Below are positions 31,928-38,186 of a DNA stretch of 38,236 nt, piece after piece. The notes beneath the pieces are model-generated. The model did no database searches. It was not told where the DNA came from and saw only the letters and a program-made list of their open reading frames with translations. Position 1 is the stretch's first letter, and each line of letters begins with the position of its first letter. Position numbers and translations under genes: made by a program. Source of the DNA: a virus; the IMG/VR virus record IMGVR_UViG_3300037508_000364, positions 1 through 38,236 of that record; one strand, 5' to 3'.

Positions 31928-32286
31928 GACATTTGCAGACCTCGGAGTCAAGTGAAGTGTATGAGCGGATTAAACATTTCTTTCGGCTTGATTGCGTCAG
32001 AGGATGAATTGGCAGCCTGGAACAGACAGGTAATTAGCAAGGTGGCGAAAGGTATCGCCAGGGCTAACCGTGTACGCAAGCTACCCAACGTTGAGCGGTG
32101 CACAAGCAGGTTCGATTCCTGCCCTTGCTGCCCTACAAAAGGCAGACGTTAAACCAGAGTGAAATAGATGGTGGTAATATTTCTAAAGTCTGTATTGTAC
32201 CACTACTTACTACCCGAAGGTTGAGCAATGCTGGCACCGTGCGTTGATAAAGGGATGGAACGGTGTAAATTTTAAACCTCTCTTAA
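31928..32286 (+). other. 359-nt gap with several hairpins and a tRNA-like element
   Basis: No convincing gene fills this gap. A GTG-started 66-codon frame (31952-32152) covers part of it, but its last third is a read-through of the tRNA-like T arm. Besides the tRNA-like element, GTGGTA (32171-32176) pairs with TACCAC (32198-32203), and GCACCGT (32234-32240) pairs with ACGGTGT (32260-32266). There is no U-run, so these are not terminators. The block is less AT-rich than the flanking genes. It may be one larger structured RNA. Confidence 0.5.
32036..32130 (+). tRNA. tRNA-like element without a recognisable anticodon arm
   Basis: A perfect 7-bp acceptor stem (AGCAAGG 32036-32042 with CCTTGCT 32123-32129), then T8-G9, a D arm GCGA-AAGGTA-TCGC (32045-32058) with the conserved A14, G18-G19 and A21 equivalents, and a T arm GCAGG-TTCGATT-CCTGC (32106-32122). 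The discriminator is G, and CCA is not encoded. The 47 nt between D and T arms contain no 5-7-5 anticodon arm in any register I tried. An alternative stem joins 32070-32077 to 32095-32103 with one bulge. It may be a tRNA relic, a tRNA mimic, or a class II-like tRNA with an insertion. Confidence 0.5.
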
Positions 32287-32943
32287 ATGTCTAATAAAAT
32301 GAAAGTAGAACTTTTAGAAATATTTGGAAACGATGACATGGTAGCTAATGCCGCCCGCGTTTCGTATGGCAAGGAAGCCAGCAATTACACTGTGGAGCAA
32401 AATGAGAAGCTGATAAAATACCTTGCAGAACATAATCACACCTCTCCATTTCGCCATCCACAGTTACAATACCGGATAACTTGCCCTATTTATGTAGAAA
32501 GGCAGTTGTTTAAACACCAGGTAGGTTTAACTGCTAATTCAATATCTGGTAGATATGTAGATTTTAAAGATAACTATTACAAAATAGAAGATTTTAGGAT
32601 ACAGAGTAAAAGTAGTAAGCAAGGTAGCGGAGGACATTTAGATGAAGTAGATAATGTTATAGCGTTAAAAATGCAAGATGCTGTAATAAGTTATTGCGCC
32701 ACTGCCTACCATGAGCTCTTGCAATTGGGAGTGGCAAAGGAACAAGCTCGCACTATTTTACCTTTAAATTTGGAAACTACTTTTATATGGACAGGTAGTT
32801 TATTAGCTTATATAAATTTTTGGAAGCTAAGAATTACAAGAGATACACAATTTGAAACTATGCAAATAGCACAGGAAATGTTACATGAGTTAAAATTGCG
32901 GACTAATATGTTTGAACATTCACTAAAAGCATTTTATTTATGA
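32287..32943 (+). CDS. thyX: Flavin-dependent thymidylate synthase (ThyX)
   Basis: A 218-aa protein of the ThyX family, making dTMP from dUMP with FAD and methylene-folate. Seen are VANAARVSYGKEA, LAEHNHTSPFRHPQLQYRIT, the substrate/FAD loop RQLFKHQVGLTANSISGRYV (residues 72-91) and QARTILPLNLETTFIWTGSL. The signature usually written RHR-x7-S reads KHQ-x8-S here. Both outer Arg are replaced and the spacing is one longer, a divergent form. It overlaps the next gene by ATGA, forming a nucleotide-metabolism group. MKVELLEIFG at 32299 is an alternative start. Confidence 0.92.
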   Translation: MSNKMKVELLEIFGNDDMVANAARVSYGKEASNYTVEQNEKLIKYLAEHNHTSPFRHPQLQYRITCPIYVERQLFKHQVGLTANSISGRYVDFKDNYYKIEDFRIQSKSSKQGSGGHLDEVDNVIALKMQDAVISYCATAYHELLQLGVAKEQARTILPLNLETTFIWTGSLLAYINFWKLRITRDTQFETMQIAQEMLHELKLRTNMFEHSLKAFYL

Positions 32944-33341
32944 CAGATAACTTAGAGAATGAACTAAAAAGAATTATGAAAACACCTAAAATTACCGTCG
33001 ATGATTTAATGAATGCTTCTGGTAGGGCTGTAAGACATAATTCTGATAAAATCCGATACGATCTTATTCCACCATTAGCCAATAAAGAATATGCCAAAGT
33101 ATGGACTGTAGGTGCTGCTAAATATGAACCTAGAAACTGGGAGAAAGGTATGCCTTATACAGAAGTTATAGCTTCAGCAATGAGACATCTTGAAGCCATT
33201 CGTCTTGGTGAAGACATAGACCCTGAAGATGGATTACTTCATGCAGCACATTTAATGTGTAATGCAGCTATGTTAACTGAATTTCATTATACACATCCTG
33301 AATTTGATGACAGGGTTAAATATGATAAAAATGGAAAATGA
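32940..33341 (+). CDS. dATP/dGTP diphosphohydrolase-like protein (DUF5664)
   Basis: A 133-aa protein matching the DUF5664/dATP-dGTP diphosphohydrolase N-terminal family: DKIRYDLIPPLANKEYAKVW (residues 36-55), VGAAKYEPRNWEKGMPY, AMRHLEAIRLGEDIDPEDGL (about 80-99) and HAAHLMCNAAMLTEF. The Glu/Asp/His residues near 85-104 would bind metal as in MazG-type enzymes. In phages it probably adjusts the purine dNTP pool. It overlaps thyX by ATGA and the next gene by 11 bases. Confidence 0.85.
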   Translation: MTDNLENELKRIMKTPKITVDDLMNASGRAVRHNSDKIRYDLIPPLANKEYAKVWTVGAAKYEPRNWEKGMPYTEVIASAMRHLEAIRLGEDIDPEDGLLHAAHLMCNAAMLTEFHYTHPEFDDRVKYDKNGK

Positions 33342-33627
33342 ATTAGAAAAAGCTGCTGAAGTTTATGCAAACAAAAAAGGAGATATTGCAACTACAAAAT
33401 TAGAAGATGCTATATTTAAACAAGGATTTATTGATGGTGTTAAATGGCAACAAGAACAAGATAGAGAAATGGAAAAGGAGAAAATAATGGATTCTTATGT
33501 AAGTGGGCTTATTGATCCTTTAATAATGAAAAATTACAAAGGGCTTTCCGTTGATGAAATTAGAATAGAGTTAAAAAAACAAGCAGCAAAATATTACAAC
33601 GAAACTTATAAAAACGAAGCAAAATGA
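33331..33627 (+). CDS. Small hypothetical protein
   Basis: A 98-aa helical, charged protein, started at the ATG at 33331 (MENELEKAAEVYANKKGDIA). It contains AIFKQGFIDGVKWQQEQD, a pattern common in small phage and plasmid proteins of unknown role. Upstream ATGs at 33304, 33307 and 33322 are alternatives but extend the overlap. The next gene overlaps by ATGA. Confidence 0.6.
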   Translation: MENELEKAAEVYANKKGDIATTKLEDAIFKQGFIDGVKWQQEQDREMEKEKIMDSYVSGLIDPLIMKNYKGLSVDEIRIELKKQAAKYYNETYKNEAK

Positions 33628-33845
33628 TTTTAGCGCCAAAATTAAAAGCAAAAAAATTAATTAAACATTACGAAACATTAATTCAAGTAATTGTTAATGA
33701 TGAATTTCTTTTAATTATTTGCGCTAAAAAATGCGCAGAAAGTACAGTTGTTGAAATTTTAAATGTAATATCTAGAGGAACTGATATTGATTTATTTAAT
33801 TACTGGAAGGAAGTTGAAAGAGAAATACAAAACTTTAAAATATAA
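33624..33845 (+). CDS. Small TPKEKA-family protein, copy 3
   Basis: A 73-aa protein: MILAPKLKAKKLIKHYETLI, ICAKKCAESTVVEILNVISR, FNYWKEVEREIQNFK. The layout matches copies 1 and 2: basic start, Cys-Ala core helix, terminal Tyr-Trp helix. ILNVIS and GTD are shared with copy 5 (ILNVISTGTDF), so 3 and 5 are the closest pair. Confidence 0.72.
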   Translation: MILAPKLKAKKLIKHYETLIQVIVNDEFLLIICAKKCAESTVVEILNVISRGTDIDLFNYWKEVEREIQNFKI

Positions 33846-33850
33846 ACAAA

Positions 33851-34102
33851 ATGATTTTAACACCGAAAGAAGAAGCAAAAGAATTAGTTGGAACATTCTG
33901 TCAAACAACATATAATATGAGTTATGTTCATGAGCCTTTAGGAGAATTTGCAGAAACTATTTCGGCTTGGAAACAAGCTAAACAATGCGCTTTGATTGCA
34001 GTTGATAAAATATTATTAATACTTGAATTTAATCTTGATTTTAAAATGGAAAAGTCTATTGGATATTATTTAGAAGTTAAAGAAGAGATAAAGAAATTAT
34101 GA
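33851..34102 (+). CDS. Small TPKEKA-family protein, copy 4
   Basis: An 83-aa protein: MILTPKEEAKELVGTFCQTT, WKQAKQCALIAVDKILLILE, GYYLEVKEEIKKL. The loop between the first and core helices is longer than in other copies. The core KQAKQCALIAVDKI is nearly the same as in copy 1. The Trp of the last helix is replaced by Tyr (YYLEV versus YWKEV). Confidence 0.72.
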   Translation: MILTPKEEAKELVGTFCQTTYNMSYVHEPLGEFAETISAWKQAKQCALIAVDKILLILEFNLDFKMEKSIGYYLEVKEEIKKL

Positions 34103-34326
34103 GACAAACAGCAAAACAAAAAGCAGAAGAATTGTTTATTAAAATGGATATGATAATTTACACCGACCAAGACAACGGAGATAGTCAATGCATTAGATGT
34201 GCGTTAGTTGCAGTTGTTGAAATACTAAATGTAATATCAACGGGAACTGATTTTGATGAATATGAATATGATTTTTGGCAAGAAGTTAAACAAGAACTTG
34301 AAAAACTTAAAAGCAAAATAAAATGA
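34099..34326 (+). CDS. Small TPKEKA-family protein, copy 5
   Basis: A 75-aa protein: MRQTAKQKAEELFIKMDMII, QCIRCALVAVVEILNVISTG, YDFWQEVKQELEKLKSKIK. Same family as copies 1-4, with RCALVAVVEI in the core helix. It overlaps copy 4 and the dCTP deaminase by ATGA, so copies 4, 5 and the enzyme are translated together. Confidence 0.72.
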   Translation: MRQTAKQKAEELFIKMDMIIYTDQDNGDSQCIRCALVAVVEILNVISTGTDFDEYEYDFWQEVKQELEKLKSKIK

Positions 34327-34856
34327 TTTTAACCGACAAAACTATTATCGACGAAATTAGCGAAGGAAACATCGTTATTGAGCCGTTTAACCCTTATAAT
34401 TTAGGAACTAATAGCTACGACCTAACTTTGTCAAATACTTTAATACTTTACACTGAAAGTGTATTAGATGCAAAGAAGAAAAACCTAAGCGCACCAATGA
34501 TTATTCCTCCAGAAGGATTAATATTGCAGCCTAATGTTATTTACCTTGCCTCTACTGTCGAATATACGGAGACACTTCGCCATGTGCCAGTGATACAAGG
34601 AAAGTCAAGCCTCGGAAGATTAGGATTATTTGTCCACGTCACTGCTGGCTTTGGCGATGTTGGCTTTAAAGGTCATTGGACACTGGAGCTCATTGCAGTG
34701 CAAAGAATTAAGATTTATCCTGGCATGAAGATAGCCCAAATTGTTTATCATGAAATAAGCGAGATGCCTAAAGTTACTTATGATAAAAAAGAAGATGCTA
34801 AATATTCTAACCAAGGAAGTGAGCCAGTAGCAAGTAAAAATTATTTAAATAAATAA
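34323..34856 (+). CDS. dcd: dCTP deaminase / dUTPase-like
   Basis: A 177-aa trimeric-type protein of the dCTP deaminase/dUTPase superfamily. It contains NLGTNSYDLTLSNTLILY, the key loop GKSSLGRLGLFVHVTAGFGD (residues 93-112) and VGFKGHWTLELIAV with Glu122 in the catalytic position of dCTP deaminases; Asp112 fits the dUTPase site. PGMKIAQIVYHE follows. It would supply dUMP for ThyX. A bifunctional deaminase-dUTPase cannot be excluded. It overlaps copy 5 of the small family. Confidence 0.88.
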   Translation: MILTDKTIIDEISEGNIVIEPFNPYNLGTNSYDLTLSNTLILYTESVLDAKKKNLSAPMIIPPEGLILQPNVIYLASTVEYTETLRHVPVIQGKSSLGRLGLFVHVTAGFGDVGFKGHWTLELIAVQRIKIYPGMKIAQIVYHEISEMPKVTYDKKEDAKYSNQGSEPVASKNYLNK

Positions 34857-34858
34857 TT

Positions 34859-34987
34859 ATGTTGACTCAAAACGAAAAAGAAAAACTAATAAAAGATGCT
34901 GCAAACATGTTTGTAGCCGTTGGAGGTTTAATAACATTAGCCTTTGCTGTTTACTTTATTATTGATTACATTAAAAAATGGCACTAA
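34859..34987 (+). CDS. Very small membrane protein (42 aa)
   Basis: An ATG at 34859 opens a 42-codon frame ending at TAA 34985-34987. After MLTQNEKEKLIKDAA, residues ~17-36 form one transmembrane segment, ending in a basic tail (DYIKKWH). The last base is shared with the next ATG (TAATG). Small single-pass proteins of this kind can alter host membranes; no specific role is visible. Confidence 0.6.
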   Translation: MLTQNEKEKLIKDAANMFVAVGGLITLAFAVYFIIDYIKKWH

Positions 34988-35169
34988 TGGAAGTCGAAAT
35001 GAATAAATACGTCATCAAATATGAGGATGGCAGAAGCGTGACAGTCACTGCAAGAAATTTGGAAGATGCTTTAGAGGAATTTAAACTACTGCGAATTGAA
35101 ACAGCTACAAAAGAGATAAGAGTAATGACTGCCTGGGAGAGATACAATAAACACAAAACAAAGGAATAG
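34987..35169 (+). CDS. Small hypothetical protein
   Basis: A 60-aa protein started at the TAATG at 34987 (a start at 34978 would overlap by nine bases more). It reads MEVEMNKYVIKYEDGRSVTV, ARNLEDALEEFKLLRI, and ends basic. The strand-helix layout with NLEDALEEF resembles small regulators or ubiquitin-like units, but nothing is certain. An intrinsic terminator follows. Confidence 0.6.
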   Translation: MEVEMNKYVIKYEDGRSVTVTARNLEDALEEFKLLRIETATKEIRVMTAWERYNKHKTKE

Positions 35170-35203
35170 TAATCGTTTTTTGGTAAATTTAAGTTGTTTT
35201 CAG

Positions 35204-35233
35204 AGTGCGGAGATTTGTCTTCGCACTTTTTTT
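35204..35233 (+). terminator. Intrinsic terminator
   Basis: AGTGCGGAGA (35204-35213) pairs with TCTTCGCACT (35218-35227) with one G-U pair and a TTTG loop, followed by Ts to 35233. It ends the nucleotide-metabolism unit. Confidence 0.9.
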
Positions 35234-35276
35234 ATAATTATTTTACATAAATATATACAACTTATTTATTTTATAT

Positions 35277-35284
35277 TACTTTTG
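35277..35284 (+). promoter_or_regulatory. Putative -7 box for the last early unit
   Basis: TACTTTTG matches TAnnTTTG, in AT-rich DNA after a terminator and before the gene at 35322. No TTG lies at the expected distance, so the promoter is incomplete or depends on an activator. The leader contains TCACTAAACACCAC, close to TCACTAAACACACAC in the leader before 28875. Confidence 0.5.
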
Positions 35285-35321
35285 TAAAGTCATTATGACA
35301 ATCACTAAACACCACAACAAA

Positions 35322-36266
35322 ATGAAAAAGAATTTTAACAATCAAACTTTTGAATGGCTATTTAATGACATCGCTTCATCCATGCCAAAGATTATTTTTG
35401 TAGGTATTATTTTAACTTACCTTATCACAGCTGCACTAAATGTGTACTTCCTTCCCCTTCCTCTGCTGCTCTCTATCCCTGCCTCTCTCATGTTGCAGTT
35501 TGGCAGATTTGCCATTGTCTTTATTGACTTTTTAAATCCAAGTGAAAAGAGATCTCCCTACCCTGCCAAGGTTGCTGCAGGTGCTACCGTAGTATCATTG
35601 TTAGAATTGTATTTCTCTATCCAAGGGCAAAGCACTGGTGCAGAATTTTACGCAATGTTTATTTTTATAGGTACTGTTATTTGCTTTGGATATTTCTTAG
35701 AAATTCAATTTATCGAGAAAGGCATAGAAGCCTATGGTATTGGCATTAAAGCACCAAGGAAGCGCAATACAACTAAGAAAGAAAAAGAACCCGTTAAAAT
35801 GAATACTACAGTGCGTAGCGTACAACTATCATTGGCAATCATGTTAGTACTGGCAGTGACTACTGTAAATGGGCAGAATAATCACTTCATGGCATACAAC
35901 ACTATGAGCCTTGAAAAAATAGGAGATAAGACGCTGGAAAGATGCTATTATAGTGAAGCTGATGATAGCTACACAGTAGATACTATTCACTATGATATGT
36001 TAGATGGCATAAACTTGTGGGATGGTTATAGTAGGACTACTTATGATAACTGCCTATTCATGACTTTTGGAACAGTTAATTTAGAATATTTTCCTTTGAT
36101 GGGATTATGGAAACTTAATGACAAATATTATGAGTATCATGGTTTGCTTAAATTTGTAAGTAAGTATGTTAAACGTAACTTCTTAAATAAAAAGATAAAT
36201 TATGATGAAATTCGTAGGGATAGATCCAGCCATAAGGCTAAATGGTTTGGCAGTATGCGTGATTGA
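35322..36266 (+). CDS. Membrane protein with an internal signal-like segment
   Basis: I use the ATG at 35322 (314 aa). The ATG at 35295 lies in sequence that matches a non-coding leader at 28854-28868. Three or more membrane segments (about residues 20-75, 85-105, 110-135) fill the first half. After a Lys-rich loop (KRNTTKKEKEPVK), residues ~160-184 (MNTTVRSVQLSLAIMLVLAV...) look like a complete signal sequence ending in NGQ, followed by ~130 residues that would be periplasmic (ERCYYSEADDSYTVDTIHYD). An internal start at 35799 could make this part alone. The 3' end overlaps the resolvase gene by 65 bases. Function unknown. Confidence 0.62.
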   Translation: MKKNFNNQTFEWLFNDIASSMPKIIFVGIILTYLITAALNVYFLPLPLLLSIPASLMLQFGRFAIVFIDFLNPSEKRSPYPAKVAAGATVVSLLELYFSIQGQSTGAEFYAMFIFIGTVICFGYFLEIQFIEKGIEAYGIGIKAPRKRNTTKKEKEPVKMNTTVRSVQLSLAIMLVLAVTTVNGQNNHFMAYNTMSLEKIGDKTLERCYYSEADDSYTVDTIHYDMLDGINLWDGYSRTTYDNCLFMTFGTVNLEYFPLMGLWKLNDKYYEYHGLLKFVSKYVKRNFLNKKINYDEIRRDRSSHKAKWFGSMRD

Positions 36267-36741
36267 TGATAAAAAAGTTTATTTTGGAAGGTACAAGAAT
36301 CTGGCTGCATGGATAATGGATAGCTTAACATGGGAGAGAGATTGTGCTATTTGTGTAGAAGATTCTTCCCTCCAAAATATTACTTTTCGTAAACACGCAA
36401 ATGTAAAAGCCAGTAACAAGATTAGCCGAAACGTAGGCATGAATCAAGGAGCATCCAGGACTATCATTGACTTATTAGAATTAAATGGCCATAAAGTAAA
36501 AGGTATTTCTCCGCAGCACAAAGGCAGCAAATGGACTATTGATTACTGTATGTCAGTCATAAAGGCTATGAAGTTAGAGGTGCATGGAAATAAAAAACTA
36601 TCTCAAGACGAAATAGACGCTTTTCAAATAGCGTTAATTTCTAAAACTTATTACGAAAATGATGCAAGAGTTGGTTATAAAAAAGAAACTCCACCGGTTG
36701 AACCTGGCATACATGGAAGAGACGATGAGAAGGAAAATTAA
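36202..36741 (+). CDS. RuvC-like Holliday junction resolvase
   Basis: A 179-aa RNase H-fold protein. FVGIDPAIRLNGLAVCVID gives the first catalytic Asp (residue 8), AICVEDSSLQNI the Glu (53), and LSQDEIDAFQIALI the last acidic residues (136/139). The layout matches RuvC-type and phage resolvases that cut branched DNA before packaging. It may begin at the first or second Met (36202 or 36205). The first 65 bases lie in another frame inside the membrane protein gene. Confidence 0.86.
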   Translation: MMKFVGIDPAIRLNGLAVCVIDDKKVYFGRYKNLAAWIMDSLTWERDCAICVEDSSLQNITFRKHANVKASNKISRNVGMNQGASRTIIDLLELNGHKVKGISPQHKGSKWTIDYCMSVIKAMKLEVHGNKKLSQDEIDAFQIALISKTYYENDARVGYKKETPPVEPGIHGRDDEKEN

Positions 36742-36832
36742 TTATTTTTATGTTGACTACTTAGCCAGTAGGATAAGACAAGAAGAAACTAAACTAACAC
36801 TTTTAAAAATAAACAGTAATGGAAATAACTAA
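36725..36832 (+). CDS. Possible 35-aa basic protein
   Basis: A short frame from ATG 36725 to TAA 36830-36832 bridges an otherwise 77-base gap and overlaps both flanking genes by 17 and 14 bases. The product starts MRRKINYFYVDYLASRIRQE and is basic. Coupling to neighbours is in favour; the tiny size is against it. Confidence 0.3.
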   Translation: MRRKINYFYVDYLASRIRQEETKLTLLKINSNGNN

Positions 36833-37097
36833 ATTTTTAAAACCTAATGAAATTAAACAAGGTTTAATAATGGTTGAAAAATACCCTAAACCTATAAATA
36901 AGAATAATGTTGTAAATACAAATAGTGGTATATTACAATTTTACTCTGGTAACGATGGCTCAGGAAGGAAGTTTTTAGAGTACATGAATCCAGAAAGAAT
37001 GTTAGCTATATTATTTATGATTATAAATAATACGAGTGAAAAAGATGAAGTAAAAGCCAAAGCATCTACAATGTTTAAAAGGATATTAAAGGAATAG
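36819..37097 (+). CDS. Hypothetical protein at the end of the early arm
   Basis: A 92-aa protein (KFLKPNEIKQGLIMVEKYPK, FYSGNDGSGRKFLEYMNPER, LAILFMIINNTSEKDEVKAK). No family recognised. It is AT-rich and the last plus-strand gene before the terminator and the convergent amidase. Confidence 0.58.
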   Translation: MEITKFLKPNEIKQGLIMVEKYPKPINKNNVVNTNSGILQFYSGNDGSGRKFLEYMNPERMLAILFMIINNTSEKDEVKAKASTMFKRILKE

Positions 37098-37126
37098 GTT
37101 AGTGGTGAGTAATAGTGTTTTGTTTG

Positions 37127-37155
37127 GCCGCAGGTGTTTTATCCTGCGGCTTTTT
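37127..37155 (+). terminator. Terminator between convergent early and late arms
   Basis: GCCGCAGG (37127-37134) pairs perfectly with CCTGCGGC (37143-37150), loop of 8 nt, followed by five Ts. On the minus strand the hairpin is followed by CAAACAAAAC, so it serves plus-strand transcripts only. Confidence 0.9.
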
Positions 37156-37156
37156 A

Positions 37157-37816
37157 TTACCACTCCACACCTTGTGCTATGGCATACTCAAGGATGCCCT
37201 TTGCGTGAGCTTTGGCTATTGCCTCCTGCCATTCTCTATCAATCATTAATACTGCATCGTTATAATTGGTAAAGAATCCATTCTCTGTTAACACTGCTGG
37301 CACCTTTGTAGCCGTAAGCATTTGAAACCTTGCTTCTCTGTCAAGGTCACCATCACTGTAATCATGCCGATGCACCCAGCCTGGTGTTGCATCTTTTACT
37401 TCCTCTCCTATCATGGTAGCAAGGAGATCCGATTTTGTTTCACCTGGAGAGGTAAACACTTCCCATCCTCTGGCAGTTGTTGAAGCTGCCGCATTGCCGT
37501 GAATGGAAACAAGTATAGTTGCTTTGCCTAAAGTAGAATAGCTATTTACCAGTTGGCATCTTCTATTTAATGATGTATCGTTAATAGTCTCATACACAGG
37601 CTTAACTTGGAAGCCGTAGTCAAAGAGAAACTGCTCAAGGAAGTTGGCAACAGAGCGATTAAAAACACCCTCAAAAAACCATCCATAGGAATGGAATTTA
37701 CCATGTTTATGTTGGAAACATTTTGATGGATAGGTAACATATTTATCCGGACCTATTCCTTTTCTTAACCCACCATGGCCAGCATCCACGCATACTACAA
37801 AATCATTTGCTTTCAT
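37157..37816 (-). CDS. N-acetylmuramoyl-L-alanine amidase (endolysin, Amidase_3)
   Basis: A 219-aa Amidase_3 enzyme, cutting the bond between MurNAc and L-Ala of peptidoglycan. Zinc and catalytic residues are visible: VDAGHGG (His14), FFEGVFNR (Glu49), VSIHGNA (His106) and LTENGFF (Glu178). No signal peptide or wall-binding domain is present, so release by the holin is expected. It is the last gene of the late operon once the circle is closed. Confidence 0.95.
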   Translation of the reverse strand: MKANDFVVCVDAGHGGLRKGIGPDKYVTYPSKCFQHKHGKFHSYGWFFEGVFNRSVANFLEQFLFDYGFQVKPVYETINDTSLNRRCQLVNSYSTLGKATILVSIHGNAAASTTARGWEVFTSPGETKSDLLATMIGEEVKDATPGWVHRHDYSDGDLDREARFQMLTATKVPAVLTENGFFTNYNDAVLMIDREWQEAIAKAHAKGILEYAIAQGVEW

Positions 37817-37834
37817 ATTTTTTATTATTTTTAA

Positions 37835-37862
37835 GGGGAATAGAAATTAATCTACTCCCCTC
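37835..37862 (-). other. Hairpin in front of the amidase gene
   Basis: AGGGGA (37835-37840) pairs with TCCCCT (37857-37862), and TAGA (37842-37845) with TCTA (37852-37855), with one mismatch between. On the minus strand it precedes the amidase ATG by 18 bases and is followed by an A-rich stretch, not a T-run. Same setting as the hairpin after the capsid gene. Confidence 0.55.
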
Positions 37863-37892
37863 GGCTGCCTAAGGTAGCGAATCCTGCTGCGC

Positions 37893-38186
37893 CTATAACT
37901 TAAATCCGATAAGGCTAAAAGCCATACCTACGATTGATAACTTAGGAGGTAAACTCACTGAAATCTCCTTTCCGGCACATTCTTTCGATGTCTCCTTAAT
38001 CTTATCCCAAATTATTTGGGCAAGTTGGATGTAATTTTTCCACGTGAACTTAATTTTATTTCCCTCCATGTAAATGTTTATCTCACCTGCTAACTGGGCA
38101 AAATTAAGAGAATAACAAGCCACGTCACCAAGTGGCGATTTTGATGTGTCAGCTGATTTTAAAGCCTCTTTTAAATTAGTCTCCAT
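37893..38186 (-). CDS. Small lysis-region protein of unknown function
   Basis: A 97-aa protein with METNLKEALKSADTSKSPLG, FAQLAGEINIYMEGNKIKFT, and a hydrophobic C-terminal end (SLPPKLSIVGMAFSLIGFKL). It lies between holin and amidase on the closed circle. The hydrophobic end suggests membrane contact; it could be a holin partner or a spanin-like accessory, but I recognise no family. The left-end copy differs by one residue. Confidence 0.68.
   Translation of the reverse strand: METNLKEALKSADTSKSPLGDVACYSLNFAQLAGEINIYMEGNKIKFTWKNYIQLAQIIWDKIKETSKECAGKEISVSLPPKLSIVGMAFSLIGFKL

Noticed and set aside
32036-32130. tmRNA or group I intron at the tRNA-like element
   Set aside because: The acceptor halves are only 80 nt apart with no tag frame in the usual place, and I see no group I core or conserved guanosine-binding site.
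31952-32152. 66-codon frame (GTG start) in the non-coding gap
   Set aside because: Its last third translates the T arm and acceptor of the tRNA-like element, and it has no coupling to neighbours. It is kept only as an alternative explanation of the gap.
32234-32266. Terminator before thyX
   Set aside because: The 7-bp hairpin is followed by AAATTTTAAACC, without a U-run.
37127-37155. Bidirectional terminator for both convergent operons
   Set aside because: Only the plus strand has a U-run after the hairpin; the minus side continues with CAAACAAAAC.
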